Assembly: GCF_036320965.1 (NCBI RefSeq) | Contig: NC_092279.1 | Span: forward strand, 19,893,429 to 19,957,428 | DNA length: 64,000 bases | Direction: 5' to 3' | DNA from: Panulirus ornatus | Taxonomy: Eukaryota; Arthropoda; Malacostraca; Decapoda; Palinuridae | Shown: positions 14,665 to 28,256 of the stretch, one piece after another | Numbering within the stretch: position 1 is the first letter of the stretch | Layout: every line of letters begins with the position of its first letter | Program-made: the position numbers and the translations under genes | Notes under the pieces: model-generated | The model's input: the letters and a program-made list of their open reading frames with translations, nothing else | The model's database searches: none | Told to the model about the DNA's origin: nothing

Positions 14665-14899
14665 CATACTATTCGCCATTTCCCGCGATAGCGAGGTAGC
14701 GTTAAGAACAGAGGACTGGGCCTTTGAGGGAATACCCTCACCTGGCCCCCTTCTCTGTTCCTTCTTTTGGAAAATTAAAAAAAAAAAAAAAAAAAACGAG
14801 AGGGGAGGATTTCCAGCCCCCCGCTCCCTTCCCTTTTAGTCGCCTTCTACGACACGCAGGGAATACGTGGGAAGTATTCTTTCTCCCCTATCCCCAGGG

Positions 14900-14901
<2 letters not shown>
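14665..14901 (-). mobile_element. SINE-like family A, most complete copy
   Basis: Minus-strand order: TATCCCTGGGGATAGGGGAG, ACTTCCCACGTATTCCC, GTCGTAGAAGGCGAC, GGAAATCCTCCCCTCTCG, an internal A/T homopolymer (T about 20), GGAACAGAGAAGGGGGCC, CCCAGTCCTCTGTTC, ACGCTACCTCGC, CGCGGGAAATGGCGAATAG, TATG and then an A-run. Shorter copies lie at 24641-24763 and 53146-53250. The last roughly 37 bases resemble the tail of the LINE at 53258. About 237 bp with no coding frame, so non-autonomous. I recall this family from decapod DNA, but that is recollection. Confidence 0.82.

Positions 14902-14902
<1 letters not shown>

Positions 14903-14991
<89 letters not shown>
14903..14991. repeat. (TA)n microsatellite
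   Basis: About 89 bp of perfect TA, ending in CACACA. It abuts the 5' end of the SINE-like element, so this element has TA arrays at both ends. Confidence 0.97.
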
Positions 14992-14997
<6 letters not shown>

Positions 14998-16524
14998 GGA
15001 GACATTGTACGGGGATCTTACAGTCTTTTTGGTATTTTGCGTATCAGACACTGTGGATTCCAAGCTTCTTGTTTGTTTTCGAAGTTGTACATCATGTCCA
15101 GGAAAGGTTCTGTAAACAGATGGCACATCAACCCACAACAACGCATGGCACCTATGATAGTGAATAAGGCTCTTATAGCAGGGTTACAGTGACATAAAAC
15201 TTATGTTTTGATTATATGTCCCCTTAGTCTGACCACTTCTGCATGGGGCATATGAGCCCTTTAATGACTGAAAGATTAACTGTTTCAGATCAATTCTCTG
15301 CAGTAAAAGAGTGGTTGACCTCTAAGGCATGCCCGAATTATCTTTGATGTTACTGTCATCGATCGAAATGTAGTCTGTACTTTTTCCCGTGTATTACGTT
15401 TTAAATATGAATTATTACTGCAAATTGTATGTCCAGAAACGCGTGCTGGAGACCATTTTCTTTAACTAGTTATTTTATGTCAGTAATTCAAGTCAGGGAC
15501 GATAAAGCCATAACCAGAAAAATTGACAGACGATGTTCTGTAGATCCACTGGCTGGTTGGTCAGTCACAGAGACAACGCCAGCGTCAGAGGTGCATCTGG
15601 GAGCTTGAGAGCGTGTTATTGCCTGGGTCAAGTGGTGCTGGGCAGCTGTGAATGCATGACATGCATGCTGCAGACGAGCGTTGTCCGAGTTTATCGCGCT
15701 CAGACGAGAGGGACAAGTCGGCCTTGGCCAACGAGAGTCTGGGTGGCGTTCGTCACCCGGGACATGACGCAGTCGTTCCCAGCTCGTAAGGGAATCGTCC
15801 CAGCGTCTGTAAACTAGCAAGCACCGACCAGTGCCCTCATATCATTTCTCTTGGTCCTGCCTGGCCTCCGACGAAGGGTCCTCCGCCTGCTGGGGACCTC
15901 GGCGTCCTCCGAGCGTGACATTCGCATGCGAGAGGTTGCTGGCAGGAGGTGCTTGGGAGAGAGGGGGTTGGTTGGTAACGGAGGATGCGACGGGAGTTTC
16001 CATCAAGGGATACTTTAATCCAGTGTTGTTCCCATCCTGGTGTGCTGACTTCAGGGATAGATCACACAACAAATTTCTATAATATGGCTACGGCTGCAGG
16101 CCCACAGATATGGTGTGTTTCTTCCTTTCAGTGGGTAGCTTTCACGGCCTTGCACCACTGATATGTTCTTTGAGGCTTTCCTCTGTAGACATCCAGGCTT
16201 GTATTCCATTGGTTTAGTTCACATTTTGTACAGTAGGAATGGCAGAGGATTGCCAGAGACGAGAAAGGAGATGACAGTATGATCATAGAGCAAGTGACGT
16301 ACGTAGTGAGATTAGAATACCTGGGTTGTAGACCTCGTACTTGAGTGCAACTTATCTCGTCCAGTCCCAACCCAATCGCACCTCCTGGACTTGATCACGG
16401 TGACGCCCACCACCGTAACAAACACAGGAACCGTGACCACTTGAACAGAACGGTGCCACCGTTGGGTATAATGACCCGGTGATTATATCCACAAGGGTCT
16501 TGCCCTTTGTGATTATGGCGTCGC
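14992..16524. other. Gene-free stretch, CpG-richer at 15530-16000
   Basis: Overlapping open frames on both strands (15488-15820 minus, 15533-15817 plus, 15831-16082 plus) lie in CpG-containing DNA. None shows a motif or family I recognise, and no good splice pair flanks them. Confidence 0.4.
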
Positions 16525-16755
16525 ATCGTTGTGCTCAAGATTTTCTGCCGACTTGCTAAAGGATCGTACCCGTCGTGCTCAGAGTTCGCAGCGTCCTGCT
16601 CTTCGAACGTTCGTCGTGCTTGAAGGTCGTGCATTTGTTCTCAAGAGTCGCACCGTCGTGCTCGAGGATAGTATTGTCGTGCTTGTGGGTTGTACCGACG
16701 TGCTCAAGTGTCTTATCGTCGTTCTCAGGTATCGCACCGCCGCTCTCACGTGCTT
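16525..16755 (+). repeat. Diverged 21-bp satellite, about 11 units
   Basis: Repeated GTCGTGCTC at roughly 21-bp steps with AAGRGTCGYACC between. This is the same unit family as 19520-20592 but strongly diverged. Open frames across it are artefacts. Confidence 0.8.
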
Positions 16756-16794
16756 AATGGGTTAATGGACTTGAATTTCGAAACGAGTTTCACA

Positions 16795-16925
16795 CTGACG
16801 TACCTCCCAGCCTGAAGGTCGCACGTCCTAGCCAGAAGGTCGTAAATCCTAGCCTGAAGGTCATGCGTCCTACCCTGCAGGTCGTACATCCTAGGCTAAA
16901 GGCCGTTGGTCTTACCTTGAAGAGA
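16795..16925 (+). repeat. Second diverged 21-bp array, about 6 units
   Basis: Units of the form CCTGAAGGTCGTACATCCTAG with substitutions. Period 21, sharing AAGGTCGTAC with the neighbouring arrays, so probably a derived variant. Confidence 0.7.
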
Positions 16926-17628
<703 letters not shown>

Positions 17629-17734
17629 CATGCCTACTGTAAAACTGTGATTGTGTGGTTGAAGGACACAGAGCGTGGGGTAAACAGAGACAAGTTTAGA
17701 TCTTTCGTTTATTGGATTATCTTTTTTGCTTTCT

Positions 17735-18112
17735 GCTGGTCATCTTTGTTTGATTCTGTATATTAATGTGTTTTTAGATGATCTTTCTTCCGTTCATCTT
17801 TATCTGACTCTGTGCATTAATGTGTTTTAAGTGTATTGTTATTGACTATTTCACCGTTTTCTGTAAATTTCAAGTTTTCGAATGTGTTTTATTGTTTTTG
17901 CAAGATGTTCTCACTTATTAGGACCAGACACTTTCAGGGGTGACTGCTTTCTTCCGTTCATCTTTATCTGACTCTGTGCATTAATGTGTTTTAAGTGTAT
18001 TGTTATTGACTATTTCACCGTTTTCTGTAAATTTCAAGTTTTCGAATGTGTTTTATTGTTTTTGCAAAATGGTCTCATTTATTAGGACCAGACACTTTTC
18101 AGGGGTGACTGC
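17735..18112 (+). repeat. 164-bp tandem duplication with a degraded third partial copy
   Basis: 17784-17947 and 17948-18112 are nearly identical (start TTTCTTCCGTTCATC, end AGGGGTGACTGC). They differ by a few substitutions and one inserted T. The 50 bp before copy 1 (TCATCTTTGTTTGATTCTG) resemble the start of the unit, so an older partial copy is likely. Confidence 0.93.
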
Positions 18113-18720
18113 TTTTATATTCTTGTACTCCTTTTTTCCTCGGAGAACGACCAGCTGTTACGGCGTCAACTCGAACCTCCTACTTGGGTCGATCACACCC
18201 CTTACGAATTAGTCCAACCATATTGCTACATTTGATCTCCTGTGATCCATTATTTTCCCTAAATTCTAGTTGTACTTAAGAAATACACAGAAGTAAGGCA
18301 GAACGTAGATGAATTCACCCATGACAATGAGAGATATGTATACACACACACAAGAAAAAAAGGTGCCGACACGTAAAGCAATCGATTTAGATAGTTGAAT
18401 TAGAGAGTCTGTTAAGTTGGCTAGCTGGTATGCCCCGCGCGCTACACACGGAGATTCAATCATGAATGAAGATTCAATGCAAAATCTCATTCCTATGTAT
18501 CAGCTTTAGAACTACGCTGTAGCCAGGAGGGTAAACCAGAGAGGCTGGCATCTCGGATAATAGAAATTCAGTGCATCGCTTCCTTTAAATCACTGAGCAG
18601 CTCGACAGGAAATTGCAACTGCATATTGGCTTCTGGACAAAAACTACAAGCCTTCAAAAGTACAATGTTTATAGCTATTGGATCCGTATATGTGGAATAT
18701 GGTAATCTACCTGATTGGGT

Positions 18721-18721
<1 letters not shown>
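18113..18721. other. Gene-free stretch
   Basis: Balanced DNA without recognisable genes. Confidence 0.5.

Positions 18722-18781
<60 letters not shown>
18722..18781. repeat. (CA)n microsatellite
   Basis: About 60 bp of perfect CA. Confidence 0.97.
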
Positions 18782-18782
<1 letters not shown>

Positions 18783-18905
18783 GAGGTAAGTCTAGAATAT
18801 TCACTTTTCGTACTAACTCAAGATAAAGTAACCATTGATTTACATTTCCCGGATTCTCCTGCATAATTACCATCGCCGGAGATTACTTGGAGTCCGTAAG
18901 GGTTT

Positions 18906-18906
<1 letters not shown>

Positions 18907-18937
<31 letters not shown>
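18907..18937. repeat. (GT)n microsatellite
   Basis: About 31 bp of GT followed by GGGG. Confidence 0.96.
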
Positions 18938-18939
<2 letters not shown>

Positions 18940-18978
18940 GTGGGGAACGAACTGCCACAGGTGAGGATAAAGAGAGTT

Positions 18979-19172
18979 GAGGATTATCCAAACTGGAGGT
19001 GAGGATTACCCGATCTGGGGGTAAGGATTACTCGAAGTGAGGGGAAAGATTACTCGAACTGGGGATGAGGGTTATCCGAACTGAGGTGGGATTTGTCCGA
19101 ACTGGAGGTAAGGGTTTACCGATCTGGGATGAGGATTATCTGAACTGAAGGTGAGGGTTATCTGATCTAGGG
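18979..19172 (+). repeat. 22-bp diverged minisatellite, about 9 copies
   Basis: The unit is close to GAGGATTATCCGAACTGG plus GGGT. Successive copies vary (ATTACCCGATCTGG, ATTACTCGAAGTGA, TTATCCGAACTGA). Lengths drift by one to three bases toward the 3' side. Confidence 0.88.
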
Positions 19173-19244
19173 TGACGGAGGATTCACTAGTAGCACTTAA
19201 TTACGAGGGAGGATGAGGTGGTGGGGCGCGTGCTGCAGCTGCAT

Positions 19245-19251
19245 TGTGTGT

Positions 19252-19288
<37 letters not shown>
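19245..19288. repeat. (GT)n microsatellite
   Basis: About 44 bp GT with one TATG interruption. Confidence 0.96.
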
Positions 19289-19290
<2 letters not shown>

Positions 19291-19519
19291 TCATTGGGGC
19301 AAGGAGCAGTGAAGGCAGTACCACAGATGGGGGAGAAGACGGGTGAGGGGTGCCACAGTGCGGGGTGAGGAGGAGTGAAGGGTGAGAGTCTGGGTTTCTG
19401 GAGGGGGTTAGGAATGGTATGGGTATGGAGCGGGTGGCGAGGGTGACGCCCATGGAGGTACCACAATGAAGGGGTCGACGACCCTTAAGGGTTAAGGGTA
19501 AAGGTCGCGCCATCATACG

Positions 19520-20592
19520 CAAACGGTCGTATCGCAAGTCGTAAAGGTCGTGTTGAGGGACGGCGTCGTCGTGTTCATGGTTCATACCGTCGTGCTCGAG
19601 GGTCGTACCGTCGTACTCAAGGGTCGTACCGTTATGGTCAAGGATCGTATCGTCGTACTCAAGGATCGTACCGTCGTACTCAAAGGATCGTACCGTCATA
19701 CTCAAGGATCGTACCGTCATGCTCAAAGGATCGTACCCTCACGCTCAAGGATCGTACCGCCATGCTCAAGGATCGTACCGTCATACTCAAGGATCATACC
19801 GTCATGCTCAAGGATCGTACCGCCATGCTCAAGGATCGTACCGTCATACTCAAGGATCATACCGTCATGCTCAAGGATCGTACCGCCATGCTCAAGGATC
19901 GTACCGTCATGCTCAAGGATCGTACCGTCATGCTCAAGGATCGTACCGCCATGCTCAAGGATCGTACCGCCATGCTCAAGGATCGTACCGTCATGCTCAA
20001 GGATCATACCGTCATGCTCAAGGATCGTACCGCCATGCTCAAGGATCGTACCGCCATGCTCAAGGATCGTACCGTCATACTCAAGGATCGTACCGTCATG
20101 CTCAAGGATCGTACCGTCATGCTCAAGGATCGTACCGTCATACTCAAGGATCGTACCGTCATACTCAAGGATCGTACCGTCATACTCAAGGATCGTACCG
20201 TCATACTCAAGGATCGTACCGTCATACTCAAGGATCGTACCGCCATGCTCAAGGATCGTACCGCCATGCTCAAGGATCGTACCGCCATGCTCAAGGATCG
20301 TACCGTTACACTCATGGATCGTACCGCCATGCTCAAGGATCGTACCGCCATGCTCAAGGATCGTACCCTTATGCTCAAGGATCGTACCGCCATGCTCAAG
20401 GATCGTACCGTTACACTCATGGATCGTACCGCCATGCTCAAGGATCGTACCGTCATACTCAAGGATCGTACCGCCATGCTCAAGGATCGTACCGCCATGC
20501 TCAAGGATCGTACCCTTATGCTCAAGGATCGTACCGTTACACTCATGGATCGTACCGTCATACTCAAGGATCGTACCGTCATCGTGCTCTAG
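19520..20592 (+). repeat. 21-bp satellite, about 50 copies
   Basis: The unit is CTCAAGGATCGTACCGTCAT plus one base. Sub-types are GTCATA, GTCATG, GCCATG, CTTATG and GTTACA..CATGG, and some units read ATCATACC. The first 170 bp are diverged (GTCGTGCTCGAGGGTC) and the core is homogeneous. Two early units are 22 bp (CTCAAAGG). Because 21 is a multiple of three, five frames stay open for 94 to 349 codons (SYRHAQG, SRIVPSC and LKDRTVM heptads). I judge these artefacts, because all frames are equally open and no start, signal or splice context exists. Confidence 0.97.
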
Positions 20593-21566
20593 GTGTTAAA
20601 ACAGTTGGTCATCGTCATCGCTCGACAGTGATGGTGGTGGTGGTCGTCATTTGATGACCGGGGGAGGAGTTTTGGAAGCAGCCCTCACACCACCCCAGCC
20701 AGCCACAGAGAAGCCATCATCACCTGACCGATAACAAAGATGTGGCGTCGATGCGCAATACGTAAATTCCCCCATAATGATAATTAAGGCCGATTGTCAT
20801 GATAATATGGCCGTGATGAGGGGGCGGCAGATGCGATCGCACCGATACACAGAATTTAGATAATGAAACATAGGATGATGATGAAGCTTTGATTGCGGAT
20901 AATAGAATTTTAAAGACAGAAAATATGGCACGAATGGCGTACTCTGCACTGTCCTGGCGGTATACGCAGGTTATGGTAAACACTGATAAAGAAATAATGG
21001 GTCATCTGATAATAGATACGTCAAGAATGATACCCTATCTACTGATAAGATAATGACGACTTTATCAGTGGAAGGGGTGATAGATACGAATTGATTGCGG
21101 CGTATTTGAAGATGAGGGCAAATGCATATATGAGGACAATTACTACTAATTAATTGCCTTATGTTTGAAGATAAAGGTAAATGCAGATATGAGAACAAAT
21201 AATACGTATATGTTATAGAAAATGGTTATGGCCATAAATTTATAGCGAAAATGACAATGCACGAGCATGATTTAGATTTTCCGGGGCTGAGAATATCTTG
21301 AATAAGCCTTTAATAATGTTATTCATTTATAGGCTAACTGATTTTTGCCCAACTTTAAATGTTTTCGGAATCAGTGAATTTCTTTCCCCAAATGTATAGC
21401 ACAATATGTATATTGTATAACTATGAATATTGCATGCCGTTCCCAGCTATGATAAAAGCGACGAAATTAGTTATTGTCAATGAAAGTTGATTTCATAAAT
21501 AACCAAACATGTCCTGATTGGTAATTGTTATATTTTATACGAGGCACTGCTTGCTGCTGGTTTAAC
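20593..21566. other. Gene-free, AT-rich stretch
   Basis: GATGATAATT-type AT-rich sequence. Nothing recognised. Confidence 0.5.
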
Positions 21567-21575
21567 GCACGCACG

Positions 21576-21648
<73 letters not shown>
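21567..21648. repeat. (CA)n microsatellite with (CGCA) lead-in
   Basis: Four GCAC steps turn into about 80 bp of CA. Confidence 0.97.
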
Positions 21649-21651
<3 letters not shown>

Positions 21652-21888
21652 GTTCACAGACCCACGTAGACCCAAGCATAACATCATAGTTACTGTAGCC
21701 AGTGTATTAGTTTGTCATCTGTGGTCTGAGGCTGGGAAAATGGTCATTTGGTTACCCCCTCACACATGTGAGAGATACCATTTCTATTTTCGACCACGTG
21801 TGGTACTGGTTGTGGGAGAACAAAGAGACGTTTACACCAACAGGATCTCCACCGCTATCACCATCGTTTGCCCATACGACTCCCATCC

Positions 21889-23118
21889 TCCTCCTCCTCC
21901 TCCTCCTCACCAACATTACCAGCCAACACAATCATCAGCCTCCCACCACCACCACCAACACTATCACCAGCCTCCCACCACCACCACCAACACTATCACC
22001 AGCCTCCTACCACCACCACCAACACTATCACCATCACCAGCCTCCCACCACCACCACCAACACCACCATCACCAGCCTCCCACCACCACCACCAACACTA
22101 TCACCATCACCAGCCTCCCACCACCACCACCACCACCACCATCACCAGCCTCCCACCACCACCTCGATCACCAGCCTCCCACCACCACCAACACTATCAC
22201 CAGCCTCCCACCACCACCACCACCACTATCACCATCACCAGCCTCCCACCACCACCACCAACACTATCACCATCCACCACCACCACCACCACCACCATCA
22301 CCAGCCTCCCACCACCACCTCGATCACCAGCCTCCACCACCACCACACACATCACCAGCCTCCTACACCACCAACCTCGATCACCAGCCTCCCACCACCA
22401 CCAACACATCACCAGCCTCCCACCACCATCACCATCACACTCACCCCCTCACCACCACCACCAACACTATCACCAGCCTCCCACCACCACCTCGATCACC
22501 AGCCTACCACCACCACCAACACAATCACCAGCCTCCCACCACCACCAACACTATCACCAGCCTCCCCCCCACCACCATCCCCAGCCACCACCACAACACT
22601 ATCACCAGCCTCCCACCACCACCTCGATCACCAGCCTCCCACACACACCACCAACACTATCACCAGCCTCCCACACACCATTCACCAGCCACCACCTCCC
22701 ACCCACCCCAGCCACCACCACACCAACACTATCACCAGCCTCCCACCACCACCACCTCGATCACCAGCCTCCACCACCACCACCACCACCATCACCAGCC
22801 TCCCACCACCACCTCGATCACCAGCCTCCCACCACCACCAACACTATCACCAGCCTCCCACCACCATCACCATCACCAGCCTCCCCCCCTACCACCACCA
22901 CCACCAACACTATCACCAGCCTCCCACCACCACCTCGATCACCAGCCTCCCACCACTACCACCAACACTATCACCAGCCTCCCACCACCATCACCATCAC
23001 CAGCCTCCCCCCCTACCACCACCACCACCAACACTATCACCAGCCTCCCACCACCACCTCGATCACCAGCCTCCCACCACCACCACCAACACTGTCACCA
23101 GCCTCCCACCACCACCAC
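21889..23118 (+). repeat. CAC-rich minisatellite, roughly 30 to 40 irregular units
   Basis: Starts with (CCT)n at 21891-21908, then repeats ATCACCAGCCTCCC, variable numbers of ACC/CAC, and CAACACT or CTCGATC. Unit length is mostly about 24 to 36 bp and changes by trinucleotide steps, so frames remain open for up to 583 codons (His/Pro/Thr/Ser-rich). Only three or four residue types dominate all three frames, which is composition and not a protein. G occurs almost only in CCAGCC and TCGATC. The complementary strand is G-rich enough to form quadruplexes. Confidence 0.95.
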
Positions 23119-23126
23119 GACCATTA

Positions 23127-23411
23127 TGCCATCATCATGCCATCGATTCCCAAATTTGTGCCACTCGACTGACGCTGAGTGATGACAGATGGCTGGGCTG
23201 GCTCGGTGGGTGCCGCTCCTGGCGGGGAGGTGGGCGGCGCGCCTCGTGCCCATCCTCCAGGATCTGCGTCCAAGTCCGCACGTCCGCTGTCGGCGAAGTC
23301 GTCCAGGACTTCTTGTTTCGCCGAGATAACGAAAGTTGTGGGAGGTGGAGGTGGCGGGGTGGAGGGTGGAGGTGGCGGGGTGGAGGGTGGTGTGGCTGCA
23401 TCATTACAGCA
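23127..23411 (-). CDS. Possible 3'-terminal coding exon, unrecognised (weak)
   Basis: The minus frame is open for 95 codons and ends in TAA at 23124-23126. After a Pro-rich lead it reads FVISAKQEVLDDFADSG, then RADLDADPGGWARGAPP, then EPAQPSVITQRQSSGTN. A TGA limits it at 23412, and a modest acceptor (ATGATGCAG) lies inside near 23395. The stretch is CpG-rich and non-repetitive (23160-23340), in contrast with repeats on both sides. The complementary strand is also open for 94 codons (23179-23463), so coding strand and coding status are both uncertain. I do not recognise a family. Confidence 0.18.
23344..23389 (+). repeat. G-rich 21-bp direct duplication
   Basis: GGTGGAGGTGGCGGGGTGGA occurs twice in tandem. 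Four or more G-runs make a quadruplex possible. Confidence 0.85.
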
Positions 23412-23515
23412 TCACCAGCTGTGGAGGGGGGGGGGGAGATGTCGGATATCATTGTGTTATTAGTTTTATCATCTGGGATTATAGAAAGGAACGGATGTGA
23501 CACATTGTGTCTTAT

Positions 23516-23848
23516 GTAACACTTATAACACGTGTCAGTGTCTGGTGTGACACGTATAACACGTGTAACACGTATAACGCGTGTCAGTGTCTGGTGTGAC
23601 ACGTATAGCACGTGTCAGTGACTGGTGTAACAATTGTAACACGTGTTAGTGTCATGTAACACCCATCATAACACGTGTCAGTGTCTGGTGTAACACCTAT
23701 AACACGTGTCAGTGTCTGGTGTAACAATTGTAACACGTGGTAGTATCATGTAACACCCATCATAACACGTCAGTATCTGGTGTAACACCTATAACCCGTA
23801 TTGGTGTCTAATGTAACAGTTATCATAACACGTGCCAGTGTTTGATGT
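23516..23848 (+). repeat. Minisatellite carrying CACGTG palindromes
   Basis: Irregular units of about 25 to 36 bp combine TAACACGTGTCAGTG, TCTGGTGTAACAC and CCATCATAACAC. I count eight CACGTG hexamers, the first at 23529. CACGTG is the canonical E-box bound by bHLH factors of the MYC/MAX/CLOCK type (established knowledge). Whether anything binds here is unknown. Confidence 0.9.
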
Positions 23849-24118
23849 TTCTATCAGTATATGGTTATATGTGTCCTGAATGCCGGGTCTTTCACTGTAT
23901 ATCTTTCCGTAGATCATCTCTCCTCCTCTCCAGTACGGCGGCGTCTGAGATTATCACATACCGCTCTGGACGTACCTCATGCATTTTCATCGCTACTTGG
24001 CTGTCTGTGAGCGATATTCGCGCGACGCTGGTTCGTAGATCTTCGATCGGCTATTACCGTTACATTAGCTGGACAGCCGCTTGGAATGACTCTCATTCAC
24101 AGTTTCCTGATCCGTTAC

Positions 24119-24122
<4 letters not shown>

Positions 24123-24202
<80 letters not shown>
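24123..24202. repeat. (CT)n microsatellite
   Basis: About 80 bp of perfect CT. Confidence 0.97.
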
Positions 24203-24204
<2 letters not shown>

Positions 24205-24555
24205 CAACTTTACTCCCTTCATTTCGCTCTGGACAACATCTCTTCACCTCATTCTTTAAAGCCTTCATCGCTAAGTCAAGTCTTCGCTCAACATCAGCGT
24301 TGTCCTCCCCGCCGTGCTCTCTCCTCCCTGTGAACACTTGTAGGTGTAACGAGAACTCTCTTATTTTCCGTCATATTTCTCACCTCTTGATGTTTCCAAA
24401 TCGTCATTCTTCTCTCTCCTTCTCCTCCTCCTCCTCCTCCTCCTGACCTGGCTCGTATCATACGTCCTCTCCATGTATTTTGTCATCTCATATTCACCTT
24501 TTTCCTTGATGTGTATTCAGTTTACTCTTTGTACTACCTTGCCTGCAAGTGAACA

Positions 24556-24558
<3 letters not shown>
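24203..24558. other. Gene-free stretch
   Basis: Includes a short (CTC)n run at about 24421-24443. No gene seen. Confidence 0.55.

Positions 24559-24639
<81 letters not shown>
24559..24639. repeat. (TA)n microsatellite
   Basis: About 81 bp of TA adjoining the tail end of a SINE-like copy. Confidence 0.97.
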
Positions 24640-24640
<1 letters not shown>

Positions 24641-24641
<1 letters not shown>

Positions 24642-24763
24642 ATACTATTCGCCATTTCCCGCGTTAGGAAGGTAGCGTTAAGAACAGAGGACTGAGCCTT
24701 TGAAGAAATATCCTCACTTGGCCCCCTTCTCTGTTCCTTGTTTTGGAAAATTAAAAACGAGAG
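24641..24763 (-). mobile_element. SINE-like family A, 5'-truncated copy
   Basis: CATACTATTCGCCATTTCCC, then GGTAGCGTTAAGAACAGAGG and CTTCTCTGTTCC match the 14665 copy with scattered changes. It ends at GAAAATTAAAAACGAGAGGG, lacking the outer half. Confidence 0.88.
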
Positions 24764-24767
24764 GGAA

Positions 24768-24799
24768 TAGATAGATAGATAGATAGGTAGATAAATAAC
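24768..24799. repeat. (GATA)n microsatellite
   Basis: About eight GATA-like tetranucleotides immediately after the SINE-like copy. Confidence 0.9.
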
Positions 24800-25084
24800 T
24801 GGGGAAAAGAGAAGACAAGGAACATGGTGACCATGGATGTAAACATGAGAATTCTAATAGCTGCTACACAACCCAGATTTATCATCATATTTAATGGAAC
24901 AAAGCCGACGGTCCCCCTTCCACAGGGAAGGTGTTTGTGTGGAGGGGGACGAGGGGATCTTGATGGAGGTGGGCGTTTGGAGGGAGGAGGAGGAGGGAGA
25001 CAGGTTGTTCGTGTGACGTGAGTGAGGGTGTTGTAGAGTAGTGAGGGTGTTGTCCCTACAGGGACTCGGGTAGCCACAGACTCC
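24800..25084. other. Gene-free, G-rich at 24935-25000
   Basis: GGAGGGGGACGAGGGG-type G-rich patch. No gene. Confidence 0.5.
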
Positions 25085-25445
25085 AGGCTGTCACAAGTTG
25101 GCCCAACTCGGGAAGTACTTTCACGGACGTCACCAGTTGCTCTGGTTCAGCCAGTTGTTCGTCAGTTCCATCAGTTGGTCTGGTCCAGTCAGCCACAGCT
25201 GTTGGTTTAGGCCATCCATCATTGGGTTTAGTCAGCCAGCCACAGCTGTTGGTCTAACCTAGCCACCGGTTGTTCTGCTTCATCCAGTCGTAGGTCTAAA
25301 CCCACCCACCAGTTGGTCTATGTTCAGCCACCTGTTGGTCTGAACCCAGCTGACAGTTGGTTCGGTCCAGCCAGCTTGTCCTTGGTGCAGACCAACCTCC
25401 AGTTGATCTGGTCCTGCCACACGCCCCCAGCCGTCCCCCTTGGCA
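25085..25445 (+). repeat. Diverged minisatellite built on CAGTTGGTCTGGTCCAGCC
   Basis: About ten to twelve irregular units containing AGTTGGTCTG or GTTGGTCTAA alternate with CAGCCAGCCACAG. Unit length varies from about 24 to 45 bp. CAGTTG is itself an E-box-like hexamer, but the array looks like an old, decaying tandem repeat. Confidence 0.8.
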
Positions 25446-26127
25446 GTTGGATATTTGTTTGAATAATTTATCTGACTTCACTCCCGGCGCTGTGATATGA
25501 AGCTTCACAAGTGAATGAAGATTTTCTGAAATGTATATAAGATTCATGGCAGACGGAACGATTTGTAACGTTATTTACCTTTTCCGCGTAACAGCCGAAA
25601 TGGCCAAGGCAAAAGCAAGCCCCAGTCACAGCCAACTTGAATGAAAAGTAAGAAAAGAGTAAAGAAAAGAAAGAAAAAAGACGGATTGATTTAGGTTCTT
25701 CGGATGTTTGTAGGACTGAATCTATTAGGTTTGCGAGGTTATGTGAAGATGATCAGAAAACAGAATTCCAAATCTTTGCTGTTTGATGAAAGTAGCTATC
25801 ATAAAGGTTGATCCTCATATGGCTTGTTTCCATAAGATAAACTACAGGAAGCAGCAGCCAGACGCATGCAGTGAGTCCAGGTTTTAGGTGACGACACACG
25901 CGAAGGCATAGCTCACGGAATAAGAGCCGTGGCCGGAGTGATACCTTTAGTAAAAAGAGAGAGAAGCAACACCACAGCGAACGGCAAGGGATGGTTGAAG
26001 AGAGGCGATAGCCTGAACATTGGAGTCAGAAGGATTTTGATTCCACTCTGGCTGAGAGAGGCGGAGGTAGAACACTACTCCATACTGGGGCGAGTGAGAT
26101 CCCAGTGGATTTGCAAGAGTTGCCGGC
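25446..26127. other. Gene-free stretch
   Basis: A 75-codon plus frame (25929-26156) and its antisense are open but unrecognised. Confidence 0.45.
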
Positions 26128-26251
26128 AAGGAAAAGTAATTACGATATCTGTGTGACACCCCGACCTTTGGGGAAGCAGACTGTGCTCACAAGGAAAAGT
26201 AATTACGACATCTATGTAACACCTTGACCTTTAGGAAAGCAGACTTTGTCG
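26128..26251 (+). repeat. About 62-bp tandem duplication
   Basis: CAAGGAAAAGTAATTACGA and CTTTGGGGAAGCAGACT recur in order at 26191 with about 10 percent change and a one-base deletion. Confidence 0.9.

Positions 26252-28256
<2,005 letters not shown>

Noticed and set aside
19550..20654. Three forward frames of 276-349 codons and minus frames of up to 192 codons with heptad repeats
   Set aside because: They are the 21-bp satellite read in different frames. All frames are open equally and no start, signal or splice context exists.
21740..23519. His/Pro/Thr/Ser-rich frames of 434-583 codons
   Set aside because: Trinucleotide-stepped low-complexity array. All forward frames are open, and residues reflect only A/C composition.
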